DNA of 64,000 nt, from NCBI RefSeq assembly GCF_013408305.1, contig NZ_JACBZS010000001.1, forward strand, positions 1,736,001 to 1,800,000. Reading direction: 5' to 3'. The notes beneath the pieces were generated by a model. It was not told where the DNA came from and ran no database searches. It saw only the letters and a list, made by a program, of their open reading frames with translations. The stretch comes from Naumannella cuiyingiana (GTDB lineage Bacteria; Actinomycetota; Actinomycetes; Propionibacteriales; Propionibacteriaceae). A program made the translations under genes and the position numbers. Below are positions 1-9,286 of the stretch, one piece after another (position 1 is the stretch's first letter; every line of letters begins with the position of its first letter).

Positions 1-866
1 TGCACGGCTTCGGCGATCGCGTCCAGATCGGGGCCGCACGGGATGGCCGCCGCCACATCCTCCGGCGTCACGAGCCGGGTCGCCGCCGCGAAGCCGGCCG
101 GGGTACGCAGGTCGGCGTTCACCGGCCAGCCGCCCGCGAACCAGCGGAACTGATCATGGGCGCGCGCGATCGCCGCGTCGGCGTCCGGGTCCCAACAGAC
201 CGGCAACTGGCCGATCGCCCGCGCCTGCTGCCCGATCTTCGGCGCGCCGTCGACACCGTTCCACTGCTTGATCAACTCGGAATTCGGCTCGACGGCGATC
301 AGGTGCTCGGCCAGCGGCGCGAACGCGGAGATGCCCAGTTCCCCGGAGATCGCGACGCCGATGGGTACGCCGTCCGCCGGCCGGTCCCACAGCCGGGCGG
401 CGTCCACCCGGAAGTGCTCGCCGACGAAGTCGACCAGGCCACCGTCGAGCAGCGCGCGGATGATGTGCAGCGCCTCCACCAGCATCTCCTGCCGGGCGGG
501 TACGCCGGGCCAGCCCTGTCCGATCACATGCTCGTTGAGGTTCTCGCCGCTGCCGAGCCCGAGGACGAATCGGCCGTCGGCCAGCAACTGGGTCGTGGCA
601 GCCTGTTGCGCGACGACCGCGGGGTGATAACGCATGGTCGGGCAGGTGACGAAGCTGATCAACTCCACCCGCTCGGTCCGGTCGGCGACCGCTCCGAGCA
701 CGCTCCAGGCGAACGGCGCGTGCCCCTGTTCGGCGAGCCACGGCGAGTAGTGGTCACTGCAGACCTCGAAGTCGAAGCCCGCCCGCTCGGCAGCCACTGC
801 ATCGGTGATCAACTGCTTCGGCCCGGCCTGCTCGGTCATCAACGTGTAGCCGAAACGTGCAGACAT
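1..866 (-). CDS. LLM-class F420-dependent oxidoreductase (3' end outside window)
   Basis: The minus strand from an ATG at 866 stays open for 288 codons to the window edge, so the C terminus is missing. The protein begins MSARFGYTLMTEQAGP and continues with FDFEVCSDHYSPWL, VELISFVTCPTMRYHPAVVA and FVLGLGSGENLNEHV. This is the TIM-barrel pattern of luciferase-like, F420-dependent enzymes of the glucose-6-phosphate-dehydrogenase-related (TIGR03557-like) group. These use reduced or oxidised F420 for hydride transfer to diverse substrates, so the substrate cannot be named. It is transcribed divergently from the HAD gene across a 67-bp gap. Confidence 0.85.
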   Translation of the reverse strand, partial: MSARFGYTLMTEQAGPKQLITDAVAAERAGFDFEVCSDHYSPWLAEQGHAPFAWSVLGAVADRTERVELISFVTCPTMRYHPAVVAQQAATTQLLADGRFVLGLGSGENLNEHVIGQGWPGVPARQEMLVEALHIIRALLDGGLVDFVGEHFRVDAARLWDRPADGVPIGVAISGELGISAFAPLAEHLIAVEPNSELIKQWNGVDGAPKIGQQARAIGQLPVCWDPDADAAIARAHDQFRWFAGGWPVNADLRTPAGFAAATRLVTPEDVAAAIPCGPDLDAIAEAV

Positions 867-933
867 TCAGTATCCTCCACGCAGAAGTTGAAGTCGATAT
901 CTCGACACTACGCTCCGGGAGCGAGGACGCGCC

Positions 934-1593
934 ATGCCCCCTGCCGAATCGGTCGACACGGTCCTGCTGGATGTCGACGGCACGCTGGTCGACTCCACCT
1001 ACCTGCACGCCCTGGCCTGGCAGCGCGCCTTCGCGCGACACGAGCTGGCGCCCGAGTCGTGGCGGGTACACCGGGCGATCGGGATGGGCGGCGACCGGTT
1101 GGTCGAGGAGCTGTGCGGGGCCGAGGTCGAGCGGCGTCTCGGCGACGAGCTGCGCGCGGAGTGGGAGGACGAGTACGCCGCGCTGTTGCCGCAGGTACGC
1201 CCACTACCGCGCGCGGCGGACCTGGTCCGCCACCTTGCCGGCCTGGGGCTGCGGGTGGCGCTGGCCTCGTCGGGAAAGAAGCGCTTCACCGATGCCGCGA
1301 TCGACTCCCTCGGCCTCGACGCCGACGATTTCGCCGCCGTCACCAGCTCCGAGGACGCCGAGGAGTCCAAGCCGCAGCCCGACATCCTGGGCGTCGCGCT
1401 GGAGCGGGCGGGCGGCCGGCGGGCCGTGGTGGTGGGCGACAGTGTCTGGGACATCGAGTCGGCGGGCCGGCTCGGCGCCGACGCCGTGGCCGTGCGTACC
1501 GGCGGATTCTCCGCCGCCGAACTCAACCAGGCCGGCGCCGCGCTCGTGGTCGATGACGTGGCCGCCCTCGTGGACGGCGAGTGGCGCCCCTGA
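934..1593 (+). CDS. HAD-family phosphatase
   Basis: This 219-residue haloacid-dehalogenase hydrolase is beta-phosphoglucomutase/phosphoglycolate-phosphatase-like. Motif I is LLDVDGTLVDS with catalytic Asp13 and Asp15. Motif II is LASSGKKRF near residue 110, a lysine lies in EESKPQPDI, and motif IV is VVGDSVWDIESA. The cap domain sits between motifs I and II (subclass I). The ATG at 934 has GAGG about 7 bases upstream. The family dephosphorylates small phosphorylated metabolites; the substrate cannot be deduced. Confidence 0.85.
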   Translation: MPPAESVDTVLLDVDGTLVDSTYLHALAWQRAFARHELAPESWRVHRAIGMGGDRLVEELCGAEVERRLGDELRAEWEDEYAALLPQVRPLPRAADLVRHLAGLGLRVALASSGKKRFTDAAIDSLGLDADDFAAVTSSEDAEESKPQPDILGVALERAGGRRAVVVGDSVWDIESAGRLGADAVAVRTGGFSAAELNQAGAALVVDDVAALVDGEWRP

Positions 1594-1604
1594 GCGCCCG
1601 TCGG

Positions 1605-1733
1605 TCAGAGCGGGTCGGTGGCCTCGGCCCAGATCTCGGCCTCGACCTCGCGCTGTTCCTGGATCTGACGGCAGCGCAGTACGGCGGCGAGTACCGCGCC
1701 GACAACGGTGAGCAGGATCAGGATCTTCTTCAT
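1605..1733 (-). CDS. DLW-39 family small membrane protein
   Basis: This 42-residue protein begins MKKILILLTVVGAVLAAVL, a single N-terminal hydrophobic segment after two lysines. It then has a charged Gln/Glu helix ending EIWAEATDPL. That layout and the W-x-E-A-T-D tail match the actinobacterial DLW-39 small proteins, whose function is unknown. It is convergent with the HAD gene, 11 bp apart. In many actinobacteria the relative lies near gyrA, whereas here it is about 50 kb away from it. Confidence 0.75.
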   Translation of the reverse strand: MKKILILLTVVGAVLAAVLRCRQIQEQREVEAEIWAEATDPL

Positions 1734-1845
1734 CTCGCCCAGCCTAGTTCGCCGGCTGCCGCGCCGACGCGGCAGATGGCCGAGACCTCGCGTACCGGCC
1801 GATAGACTGCGCGCGCCCCGCACCCGAATCGCCCGGAGGAACCAG

Positions 1846-2424
1846 ATGATTCGCGTCCGCATCGGGCTGGCCGTCGCGGCGGCCGGCGTCCTCGCGGTGA
1901 CCGCGTGTACGCCGCCGGGTCCGCAGCGCCCCACCCCCGCGCCGACATCGGCCGAGCCGACCTCCACCATCGACCCCGCCGACCGCTACGCCCCACCGAC
2001 CGAGCCCCCCGCCGGCGACGAGTTCGGGCTGGAGGACGCGGCCCGCTACGAGGACGGGGTCCAGTTGCAGTTGGCGTCGATCACCGCGGGCACCGCCTCG
2101 GAGTCGATGACCGGGGCCGAGGGCACCGACGGCGAGATCGTCACCGCGGTGATCGAGGTGGTCAACGACGGCAACCGGTCGGTGAACCTGAGCAACTGGG
2201 TCGTCCAGGGCTATTACGGCGAGGCCGACGTCGGCGCGCAGCTCGTCGGCGACTCCGAGGGCGCCGTCGGCGACTCCTTCGAGGGTGCGGTCGGGCCCGG
2301 GCAGACCGTGACCGGAGCCTTCGCGTTCGCCGTTCCGGCGAGCGAGCTGGGCAATGTCACCGTCGCCGTCGACCGCCGCGACGACGTGAACGATCCCGTG
2401 CAGTTCACCGGCGCCGTGGGCTGA
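1846..2424 (+). CDS. Secreted lipoprotein, DUF4352-like
   Basis: The 192-residue product has a lipoprotein signal peptide ending in LAVTAC, with lipidated Cys21. A Pro/Thr-rich linker follows, then one extracellular beta-sandwich domain. The pattern TAVIEVVNDGNRSVNLSNW followed by PGQTVTGAFAFAVPASE is typical of DUF4352-type immunoglobulin-like domains found on actinobacterial lipoproteins. The start is set by the ATG at 1846 with GGAGG at 1835-1839. No enzymatic motif is visible; binding or envelope roles are possible. Confidence 0.75.
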   Translation: MIRVRIGLAVAAAGVLAVTACTPPGPQRPTPAPTSAEPTSTIDPADRYAPPTEPPAGDEFGLEDAARYEDGVQLQLASITAGTASESMTGAEGTDGEIVTAVIEVVNDGNRSVNLSNWVVQGYYGEADVGAQLVGDSEGAVGDSFEGAVGPGQTVTGAFAFAVPASELGNVTVAVDRRDDVNDPVQFTGAVG

Positions 2425-2427
2425 GCC

Positions 2428-3147
2428 TCACGACCGGGCGTCGGGCCGCCGGCGGCGGAGCAGGCGGCGCCGCTCGTCGCGCTGCGCCCGGCGTACCAGT
2501 GATCTGACCTGGTCGGTGGTCAGCTCGACCGTCAGCCCCGGTGGTTGCGGCAACTGCCAGCGACGCCAGCGGGCGAGCAGCGTGATCGCGGCGCCGACCA
2601 CCGTGGCGATGATCATTCCCACTGTCGGGCGGAGCTCGGCGGGGGTGGCGAGCACGGCGAGGGAGGCCAGCAGGGCCGCGGTGGCGTACAGGGTATTGCC
2701 GCCGAAGATCGCGGGGACCCGGCCGATCGCGATGTCGCGGAGCATCCCGCCGCCCACCGCGGTGATCAACCCGAGCATGATCGCGGTCAGCGGGCCGTGG
2801 CCCAGGCCGAGCGCCTTGACGGTGCCGGTGGCGGCCCACGCGCCGAGGCAGACGGCATCCATCGCGGCCAGCGCCCAGCGCCACGGTCGACCCTCGACGT
2901 GCAGGACGAAGACGAACGCGGCGCCGGCGAGGGCGGTGATCAGGTACGCCGGATCGATCAGCGCGACGGGCGGCCCGGCGGCGAGCAGGATGTCGCGGAG
3001 CATGCCGCCGGCCAGTGCCGACATGATCGCCAGGACGGCGAACCCGACGGGATCGAACTTCAGCGTACGGGCGATGCTGCCACCGATGATGGCATTGCAG
3101 AGCACGCCCAACAGGTCGATGACCCGGAAGACGCTGACCAGCTCCAT
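2428..3147 (-). CDS. Trimeric intracellular cation (TRIC) channel family protein
   Basis: This 239-residue membrane protein contains two copies of the UPF0126/TRIC-type unit. Each has a glycine-rich motif, AGGMLRDILL in the first half and GGGMLRDIAIG in the second, surrounded by hydrophobic helices for a total of about seven. Prokaryotic TRIC homologues conduct monovalent cations. The basic tail after the last helix is rich in Arg. It lies 9 bp after trxA on the same strand, so the two are probably co-transcribed. Confidence 0.85.
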   Translation of the reverse strand: MELVSVFRVIDLLGVLCNAIIGGSIARTLKFDPVGFAVLAIMSALAGGMLRDILLAAGPPVALIDPAYLITALAGAAFVFVLHVEGRPWRWALAAMDAVCLGAWAATGTVKALGLGHGPLTAIMLGLITAVGGGMLRDIAIGRVPAIFGGNTLYATAALLASLAVLATPAELRPTVGMIIATVVGAAITLLARWRRWQLPQPPGLTVELTTDQVRSLVRRAQRDERRRLLRRRRPDARS

Positions 3148-3156
3148 GCCCGAAGC

Positions 3157-3483
3157 CTAGGGGCAGAGCTGCGCCTCGATCGCCTCGCGAAGGACGGTCT
3201 TGGGCTTGGAGCCCTGGAAGGTGCGGACCGCCTCGCCGCCGGCGAAGATCTGCACGGTGGGCAGGCCGCGGACCTGCTGCTCGGCGGCGCTGATCGGATT
3301 CTCCCCGGTGTCGATCTTGACGAACTCCATCCGGTCGCCGTAGCGCGCCTCGAGCTCCTCGATGATCGGCTCGAGCTGGCGGCACGGCGTACACCAGTCG
3401 GCCCAGTAGTCGACCAGCACCGGCCGGTCCGAACCCAGCACCTCCGCCTCGAACGTGGCGTCGGTGACCTCACGCAGTCCCAT
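3157..3483 (-). CDS. trxA: Thioredoxin with WCTPC active site
   Basis: This 108-residue thioredoxin fold has the order VLVDYWADWCTPCRQLEPII, FVKIDTGENP, and cis-Pro in GLPTVQIFAGG. It would reduce protein disulfides in the cytoplasm and be recharged by the TrxB encoded about 100 bp upstream on the same strand. The active site is Cys-Thr-Pro-Cys rather than the usual Cys-Gly-Pro-Cys, which should alter redox potential. A third cysteine sits two residues from the C terminus. The trxB-trxA pairing near the origin is common in actinobacteria. Confidence 0.92.
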   Translation of the reverse strand: MGLREVTDATFEAEVLGSDRPVLVDYWADWCTPCRQLEPIIEELEARYGDRMEFVKIDTGENPISAAEQQVRGLPTVQIFAGGEAVRTFQGSKPKTVLREAIEAQLCP

Positions 3484-3581
3484 CGGATGTCCTCCCCGTC
3501 TCGACGACCAGCCTAGGCGCCCCCGCCGACACCGCCGGATTTCTCATGAGCTGACCCCGGCCGGCGTGCCGCGGCGGCTGC

Positions 3582-4631
3582 TCAGGCGGTGATGCTGTCG
3601 GACAGGACGCCGCGGTCGGCGGCGGCGGGGGCGTCCTGCCCGGCCGCGATGTCGTCCAGGTCGGCGAGGTAGCGCTCGGCGTCGAGGGCCGCGGCGCAGC
3701 CGGAGCCGGCCGCGGTGACCGCCTGCTGGTAGGAGTGGTCGACCAGGTCCCCGGCGGCGAACACACCGGGCAGGTTGGTCCGGGTGGTCCGGCCCTCGAC
3801 CAGGACATAGCCGTTCTCGTCCAGGTGCACCTGCCCCTTGACCAGCTCCGAGCGCGGGTCGTGGCCGATGGCGATGAACAGCCCCTGCGCGTCGAGATCG
3901 CGCTCCTCGCCGGTCACCGTGTCCACCAGCGTCACCTTGTCCAGCGACGCGTCGCCGTGCAGATCCTTGACGGCGGAGTTCAGGGCGAAGCTGATCTTGG
4001 GATCGTTCTTGGCGCGATTGGCCATGATCTTGGACGCGCGCAGCTCGTCGCGGCGGTGGACCAGGGTCAGCGACTTCGCGAACCGGGTCAGGAACGTCGC
4101 CTCCTCCATCGCCGAGTCGCCGCCGCCGACGACCACCAGATCCTTGTCCTTGAAGAAGAATCCGTCACAGGTGGCACACCACGAGACGCCCTTGCCGGAC
4201 AGCTCGTCCTCGCGCTCGATGCCGAGCTTGCGGTACGCCGAGCCCATCGCCAGGATCACCGTGCGCGCGGCATAGGAGTTCCCCGCCGCGTCGGTCACCT
4301 TCTTGATCTCGCCGGTCAGGTCGACCGACACGGCGTCGTCGGTGATCAACTCCGCGCCGAACCGCTCGGCCTGCGCCCGCATCTGGTCCATCAGCTCGGG
4401 GCCCTGGATGCCCTCGGCGAAGCCCGGATAGTTCTCGACCTCGGTGGTCGTCATCAAGGCGCCTCCGGCGGCCAGCGCCCCCTCCAGCACCAGCGGCCGC
4501 AACTCGGCGCGCGCGGCATAGATCGCGGCGGTGTAGCCCGCCGGCCCGCTGCCGATGATGATGAGGTCGCGCACGCGGTCCGGCTCGTCGGCCGCGCCCG
4601 GTGCACCCTCGGCGCTGGGAATCTCGATCAT
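3582..4631 (-). CDS. trxB: Thioredoxin-disulfide reductase
   Basis: This 349-residue NADPH:thioredoxin reductase shows the FAD dinucleotide site [15 protein letters not shown], the redox pair WCATCDGFF, the NADPH-binding [13 protein letters not shown], and the C-terminal FAD motif [15 protein letters not shown]. The ATG at 4631 is preceded by GGAGAGG. Upstream open codons lack family similarity, so longer starts are rejected. About 20 extra residues precede the first glycine motif. It should reduce the adjacent thioredoxin. Confidence 0.95.
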   Translation of the reverse strand: MIEIPSAEGAPGAADEPDRVRDLIIIGSGPAGYTAAIYAARAELRPLVLEGALAAGGALMTTTEVENYPGFAEGIQGPELMDQMRAQAERFGAELITDDAVSVDLTGEIKKVTDAAGNSYAARTVILAMGSAYRKLGIEREDELSGKGVSWCATCDGFFFKDKDLVVVGGGDSAMEEATFLTRFAKSLTLVHRRDELRASKIMANRAKNDPKISFALNSAVKDLHGDASLDKVTLVDTVTGEERDLDAQGLFIAIGHDPRSELVKGQVHLDENGYVLVEGRTTRTNLPGVFAAGDLVDHSYQQAVTAAGSGCAAALDAERYLADLDDIAAGQDAPAAADRGVLSDSITA

Positions 4632-4830
4632 GTCGTCCTCTCCGGCAGTCCCCTGCCGATCCGTGCCCTGCCCGGCCCTCGCAATCCCCCGGCCGCTCGC
4701 GGCGACGGGGTCGCACCGGTCGATTCTATGCCGGTGACAACCGCCGCCCGGCCGGCATTGTTCCCTCGGCCGGGCGGTCGGTCCCCCGGGTGCGGCCGCC
4801 CCGGCGCGGCACGTCCCCCCGCGAGATCGC

Positions 4831-7146
4831 TCAGGGCGCCGGGATCGGCGGGGCGAGGTCCCGCGGGCCGAACCGGCGCCGCCGGGCGACCGTCCAGATC
4901 GCCAGCGCGCCGGCCGCCAGCGCCCAGCCCGCCAGCACCCCCACGCAGAGCCACAGCCGGTCGAGTTGCCCGCCGGAGATCGCGATCCGGTACGCATCGA
5001 TCAGGTAGGTCATCGGCAGCAGCGGGTGCAACGCCCGGAAGAACGCGGGCAGGATCTCCGGCGGATAGGTACCGCCGGCCGCGGCCAGTTGCACGATCAG
5101 GGTGATCAACAACAAGGCCGATCCCGGCGTACCCAAGGCCAGGCGGAGCGCGCTCGCCAGCAGGCTGAACGTGACCGCACCGAGCAGCGTCAGTCCCACG
5201 AACGCCAGTGGATGCGCCGGGGCCAGGCCCATGGTCGCCCAGACGATCCCGATCATCGCAAGCCCGCCGACGACCGCGACCGCGCCCACGGGCAGCCATC
5301 CGCCGAGCGCCAGCCGGACCGGGTTCGCCCGGCCGGCCAGGGTCCGGGTCGCGATCGGCCGCATCACCAGGAACGCCGAGATCCCGAACACCCACAACGC
5401 GATCGAGAAGAACATCGGCGCCAGCCCGCGGCCGTAGTAGTCCGCGGGGTTGTCCACGGTCATCTGCACATCGGCGGGCGCCGACAGCACCTGCGCCGCC
5501 TCCTCGGCCTGGGCCTCACTGATCACCGGCAGCCGCTCCAGTCCCCGGGACAGCCCGTCGTGCAGCCGCTGCGCGCCGTCGTCGAGCTGGGCGATCCCGG
5601 CGGAGAGCCGGCCGCTGCTGTCCCGGAGGGTACGCAGACCGCCGGCCAGCTCGCCCGCCCCGGAGTCGAGCTGGGCGGCCCCGTCGTCGAGCCGCCGCGC
5701 GCCGGCAGCGAGGCTCGACGCCCCGTCGTCCAGCGCGATCACACCATCGTTCAGCTCGCCCGCGCCGGCGGCCAGCCGGTCCGCGCCGGAGCCGGCGTCG
5801 CGCAACGATCCGGCGAGCCGCGCATTGCCGGCGGCGACCTGTTGCGCGCCGTCGTTCAGCCGGACCAGGTTGTTGCGGGCGGCGCCGAGGTTGTCCTCCA
5901 GCCCGTCGCTGGCGCGGATCCGGCCGTCGACGGACTTGGCGCCCGTGGCGATCCGGTCGGCCCGCTCGGCGATGCCCGAGGCTCGCTCGCTGGCGGAATC
6001 GACCCGATCGGACAGCCGGCGGTAGGCCGGGTCCTCGCCCAGCTCGGGGTTCTTCTTCGCCAGCGCCTTCAGGTCGGCGTCCATGCCCGCCAGGTCGGTT
6101 GCCAGCGAATCGGTACGCCCGGCCAGCCGGCCGCTGACCTCGACGGCGTCGCCGCTGATCGTCTGCGCATCCGAGCGCAGTTCGGGCAGGGCCGTGCGCA
6201 ACGCGTCCAGCGGCGGCAGCACCCGGTCGTTCAACTGCTGGGTGCCGTCCGCGACCTGCCGGGAGCCGTCGGCGAGCTGGTCCGCGCCGTCGGCGGCCTT
6301 GCCGAGCCCGCCGGCCAGCTCTCGGGTCCCGCTGGCGAGGCGACCGCTGCCGGCGCGCAGTTTGCCGCTGCCCTCGGCCAGCCGGGCCGACCCGTCGGCC
6401 AGTTCGCCGGTCCCGGTGTGCAGCGCGGCGGCGCCGTCGGCGAGCTTGCCGCCAGCGTCGGCGGCCTGTCCCGCGCCGTCCGCGAGCTGCCGCGAGCCGT
6501 CGGCCGCGGTACCCAGCCCGTCGGCGAGCTGGCCGGCGCCGTCGTTCGCATCGGACATGCCGGATCTGATCTTGGTCAGATTGGCGAAGACGGCCTTGAA
6601 GTAGTTCTCGATGGCGGCCTGGTCGACGGCCTGGGTGATCGAATCCTCCGCCTTGCCCGTGATCGACCCGATCACGAATCCGTTGGCGTCATTGCGCTCG
6701 AGGAAGATGTTCGCCCGTCTCGGATCGTCGCCCGCGCCGCTGATCAGGGACTCGGAGAAGTCGGCCGGAACGAACACGGTCAGGTAGTAGTCGCCCTCGC
6801 GCAGGCCACGCTGGGCCTCCGCGCGGTCCACCACGTGCCAGCCGAAGTTGTTGTCCTCCACCAGCCCGTCGGTGAAGTCGCGGCCGGCGGCGATCGTCTC
6901 GCCGTTGTAGTCGACGGGCCGGTCCTCGTTGACCACGGCGACCGGCAGCCGATCGAGATTGCCGTAGGGATCCCAGTTCGCCGACAGATAGATCGCGCCG
7001 TAGAGCAGCGGAACCAGCGCGACGAAGATCAACGCGATCACCGGCAGCGGCCCGCGGAAGCGGCGCAGCTCGAAGCTGCCGAGCCGCAGCGCGCCGCCGC
7101 GTTGACGATCACGGTCGGCCTTGTGCCGAGCATCGTTCGCCATCAT
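4831..7146 (-). CDS. YhgE/Pip family membrane protein (ABC-2-type exporter core)
   Basis: The 771-residue protein has one N-terminal membrane helix ([20 protein letters not shown]). A large extracellular region follows, with long runs of short repeats of the form LADGxxxLxxG between about residues 200 and 520. Five or six helices lie at the C terminus. This is the YhgE/Pip architecture (phage-infection protein, ABC-2 membrane superfamily). Two tandem ATGs at 7146 and 7143 overlap the stop of the preceding gene, and AAGGA lies just upstream. It forms a TetR / ABC-like / YhgE operon; the exported substrate is unknown. Confidence 0.85.
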   Translation of the reverse strand: MMANDARHKADRDRQRGGALRLGSFELRRFRGPLPVIALIFVALVPLLYGAIYLSANWDPYGNLDRLPVAVVNEDRPVDYNGETIAAGRDFTDGLVEDNNFGWHVVDRAEAQRGLREGDYYLTVFVPADFSESLISGAGDDPRRANIFLERNDANGFVIGSITGKAEDSITQAVDQAAIENYFKAVFANLTKIRSGMSDANDGAGQLADGLGTAADGSRQLADGAGQAADAGGKLADGAAALHTGTGELADGSARLAEGSGKLRAGSGRLASGTRELAGGLGKAADGADQLADGSRQVADGTQQLNDRVLPPLDALRTALPELRSDAQTISGDAVEVSGRLAGRTDSLATDLAGMDADLKALAKKNPELGEDPAYRRLSDRVDSASERASGIAERADRIATGAKSVDGRIRASDGLEDNLGAARNNLVRLNDGAQQVAAGNARLAGSLRDAGSGADRLAAGAGELNDGVIALDDGASSLAAGARRLDDGAAQLDSGAGELAGGLRTLRDSSGRLSAGIAQLDDGAQRLHDGLSRGLERLPVISEAQAEEAAQVLSAPADVQMTVDNPADYYGRGLAPMFFSIALWVFGISAFLVMRPIATRTLAGRANPVRLALGGWLPVGAVAVVGGLAMIGIVWATMGLAPAHPLAFVGLTLLGAVTFSLLASALRLALGTPGSALLLITLIVQLAAAGGTYPPEILPAFFRALHPLLPMTYLIDAYRIAISGGQLDRLWLCVGVLAGWALAAGALAIWTVARRRRFGPRDLAPPIPAP

Positions 7147-7814
7147 CGTTCCTTCCCGGTCTGCCGGATCGGTGCTACCCCGTTGTGGATCACGTGCGCC
7201 TGCTCGGGCGCGACGCTCGCGTCGGTCACCCCGGCAAGCAACAGCGTCGGCCCGAGCATCGGCGGTACGCAGTCGCGCAGCCACGCCCGGCCCCGGTCGT
7301 CCAGGCCGTCGCCGAGTCCATCGGTGATCAACGCCCGGGCGGGCCGGAGCAGCCCGAGCGCAAGATCGACGAAGGTACGCTCCGCGGGCGCCAGCGCGCC
7401 GATGTGGGTGCCGGCATCGAGGCCCACCCCGGCCCGCTCGGTCAGCTCGGTGAAGGCCCGGCGGCCCGCGCGCACCGACAGCCCCTCGAACAGGGCCCGC
7501 TCGTCGACGGCGTCGGCGATGGTCAACCGCGGCTCGGTCTCCACCAGGCCGGGGATCCGTGCCACCGCGGTCTCCTCACGGAGCCGACGGGCCCGGACCC
7601 GCGCCCGCTCGCCCTCGGTCCCGGCCAGCTCCACCTGACCGCGCTGCGGCCCCGCCCAGCGGCCGGCGCAGGCAAGCAGCAGCGCCGAGCGCACCGGACC
7701 GGGCGGGGCCTGCAGCAGCGTGTGGCGAACCAGTGCCAGATCCAAGGGCTCGGATTCGGCGTCGTTGACGGCGACCACCAGCGCGGTCGCCGTCAGCACG
7801 GGCGGGCGGGTCAT
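7143..7814 (-). CDS. ABC-ATPase-like protein with degenerate nucleotide site
   Basis: The 223-residue protein aligns by eye to an ABC ATPase but has lost catalytic motifs. The P-loop position reads APPGPVRSALLL instead of GxxGxGKS. The signature region reads ALAPAERTFVDLALGLLRPA, and the Walker B region reads ALITDGLGDGLD without the catalytic Glu. It overlaps both neighbours by four bases (ATGA at 7811-7814 and 7143-7146), so it is translated with the TetR regulator and the YhgE protein. It may be a structural partner of the exporter rather than its motor. ABC ancestry is inferred from sequence pattern and context. Confidence 0.6.
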   Translation of the reverse strand: MTRPPVLTATALVVAVNDAESEPLDLALVRHTLLQAPPGPVRSALLLACAGRWAGPQRGQVELAGTEGERARVRARRLREETAVARIPGLVETEPRLTIADAVDERALFEGLSVRAGRRAFTELTERAGVGLDAGTHIGALAPAERTFVDLALGLLRPARALITDGLGDGLDDRGRAWLRDCVPPMLGPTLLLAGVTDASVAPEQAHVIHNGVAPIRQTGKER

Positions 7815-8440
7815 CGCAGCACCTTGCCGATCAGCCATTCCAGCGTCGCGGTGACCTCGTCGGCGGTGATCGCGCCGGCGGCGTACTCCTGGGCGCAGGC
7901 CGAGACCTGTCCCATCAACACCACCGCCGCATGCCGGCACTCGGCCTCGCCGGCGAACAGGCCCAGCGATCCGAGCAGGCCCGTCAGGTCGTCGACGTGC
8001 TGGCGGCGGATCTCGGCGTACCGCTCCGCGATCGCGGGATCGCGCCGGGCCAGCGCGCGGAACTCGGCCAGGATCGCCTGCCAGCCCGAGGTGTTGCGCA
8101 CCGGCGCGGCCAGCGCCGCGGCCAGCCGGGCCGGATCGTCGCCGCCCCCGTCGGCGAGGATCTGGCGGGCGGTGCCGAGCGCCGAGCCGGCGCTGGCATC
8201 GAAGATCTCGCGCCACACGGCGAGCAGCAACTCGGGCTTGGAGCCGAAGTTGGAGTAGACGGCCCCCTTGGTGAAGCCGGCCGTGGCGGCGATGTCGTTC
8301 AGCGTCGTCGCGGCGTACCCGCCTTCTTCGAAGCGCGCCGCCGCCGTCTCGACGATCCGCTGCCGGACGTCCGCCCGGCGGGGCCGCGCGCCGACCGGGT
8401 CGGCCCGCCGGCCGGTGTCCCCCATGACCGAGTTGCCCAT
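7811..8440 (-). CDS. TetR/AcrR family transcriptional regulator
   Basis: The 209-residue repressor has an N-terminal helix-turn-helix (RQRIVETAAARF, TTLNDIAATAGFTKGAVYSNF) and a C-terminal ligand domain. It is the first gene of the operon encoding the pseudo-ABC protein and YhgE, so it most likely represses itself and the exporter. Two tandem inverted repeats at 8462-8490, 22 bp upstream of the start, are suitable operators. An alternative ATG lies five codons in, at 8425. Confidence 0.88.
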   Translation of the reverse strand: MGNSVMGDTGRRADPVGARPRRADVRQRIVETAAARFEEGGYAATTLNDIAATAGFTKGAVYSNFGSKPELLLAVWREIFDASAGSALGTARQILADGGGDDPARLAAALAAPVRNTSGWQAILAEFRALARRDPAIAERYAEIRRQHVDDLTGLLGSLGLFAGEAECRHAAVVLMGQVSACAQEYAAGAITADEVTATLEWLIGKVLR

Positions 8441-8461
8441 CTCGTCCCGCCTTCACACTCG

Positions 8462-8490
8462 ATACCGCCGGTATTCGATACTCACGGTAT
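8462..8490. promoter_or_regulatory. Tandem TetR operator
   Basis: Two 13-bp inverted repeats with 16-bp centre spacing lie between the TetR gene and the rightward gene. ATACCGCCGGTAT at 8462-8474 is a perfect palindrome around one base. ATACTCACGGTAT at 8478-8490 is imperfect. Assignment to the adjacent TetR is inferred from position and symmetry. Confidence 0.6.
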
Positions 8491-8581
8491 GCACAGGAGG
8501 GGCGCCGGTCAAGCCCGTCGCGTACAGTTGCCGTCGGCCCGGAGCCAGCGGGCCGCCGTCGGTCAGCAGGGCAGGAGTGGA

Positions 8582-9190
8582 ATGTCGCAGGATCCGGGCA
8601 AGCGGGCAGCGGGCGTACCCCGCCGTGACACCGCAACCCGCAGCACCACGAACCGCCCCGCCCGCCCGCGCGCGCTGCCCAAGCCCGCACCCGACGCGCG
8701 CTGGCCCTTCATCGTCGCCGGCGCCGCGGTGCTCGCGCTGCTGCTTGCGGTTGCCACCGTCGGATTCCTCAGCCTTCGCCCGGCCGGTACGCCGGTCCCG
8801 ACCGCGTCGCCCGAGCCCGTCGGCGCACCCGTGCTGCCACAGGAGCTCGGCGAGTTCGTCCGCGACCCGTCCGATGTCGCGAGCACCGACCCGACCGCCG
8901 ACGAGGGCGCTCAGCAGGTCACCACGGGCCGCTACCTGCGCAACGGCGAGCTGTCCATCGTGGTCAGCGCGGTCCGCCCGGCCACCGATTCGCGAGCGGT
9001 GCTCGACTCGCTCGGTGCCACCGCGATCCGCGAGGTCGGCGGCGGGCTGTGCGCGCGCGAGCCGTCGCGCAATCTCGACGTCTGCGCGGCCACCCGCCGC
9101 TCGACCACCGTGGTCGTGCTCGGCTGGCGCGGGCAGACCCTGGACGAGCTGGTCGGCAATGCCCAACAGTTCGCCACAGCGCTCGGCTGA
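8582..9190 (+). CDS. Hypothetical single-pass membrane protein
   Basis: The 202-residue protein has a basic, Pro/Arg-rich cytoplasmic tail of about 42 residues, one helix (FIVAGAAVLALLLAVATVGF) and an extracellular domain. The domain carries two cysteines (GGLCAREPSRNLDVCAA) that could form a disulfide. It starts at the ATG at 8582 with AGGAG upstream. It diverges from the TetR gene across the tandem operator, so co-regulation is possible. I do not recognise a family. Confidence 0.65.
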   Translation: MSQDPGKRAAGVPRRDTATRSTTNRPARPRALPKPAPDARWPFIVAGAAVLALLLAVATVGFLSLRPAGTPVPTASPEPVGAPVLPQELGEFVRDPSDVASTDPTADEGAQQVTTGRYLRNGELSIVVSAVRPATDSRAVLDSLGATAIREVGGGLCAREPSRNLDVCAATRRSTTVVVLGWRGQTLDELVGNAQQFATALG

Positions 9191-9286
9191 TCCGGCCCGC
9201 CGGACCCCGGTCTGGCCCGCGCCGGGCGCCGCCGAGACCGCGGGCCTACTGAACACCGCCGACCGCTCTCCTAGGCTGGTCCGGTC

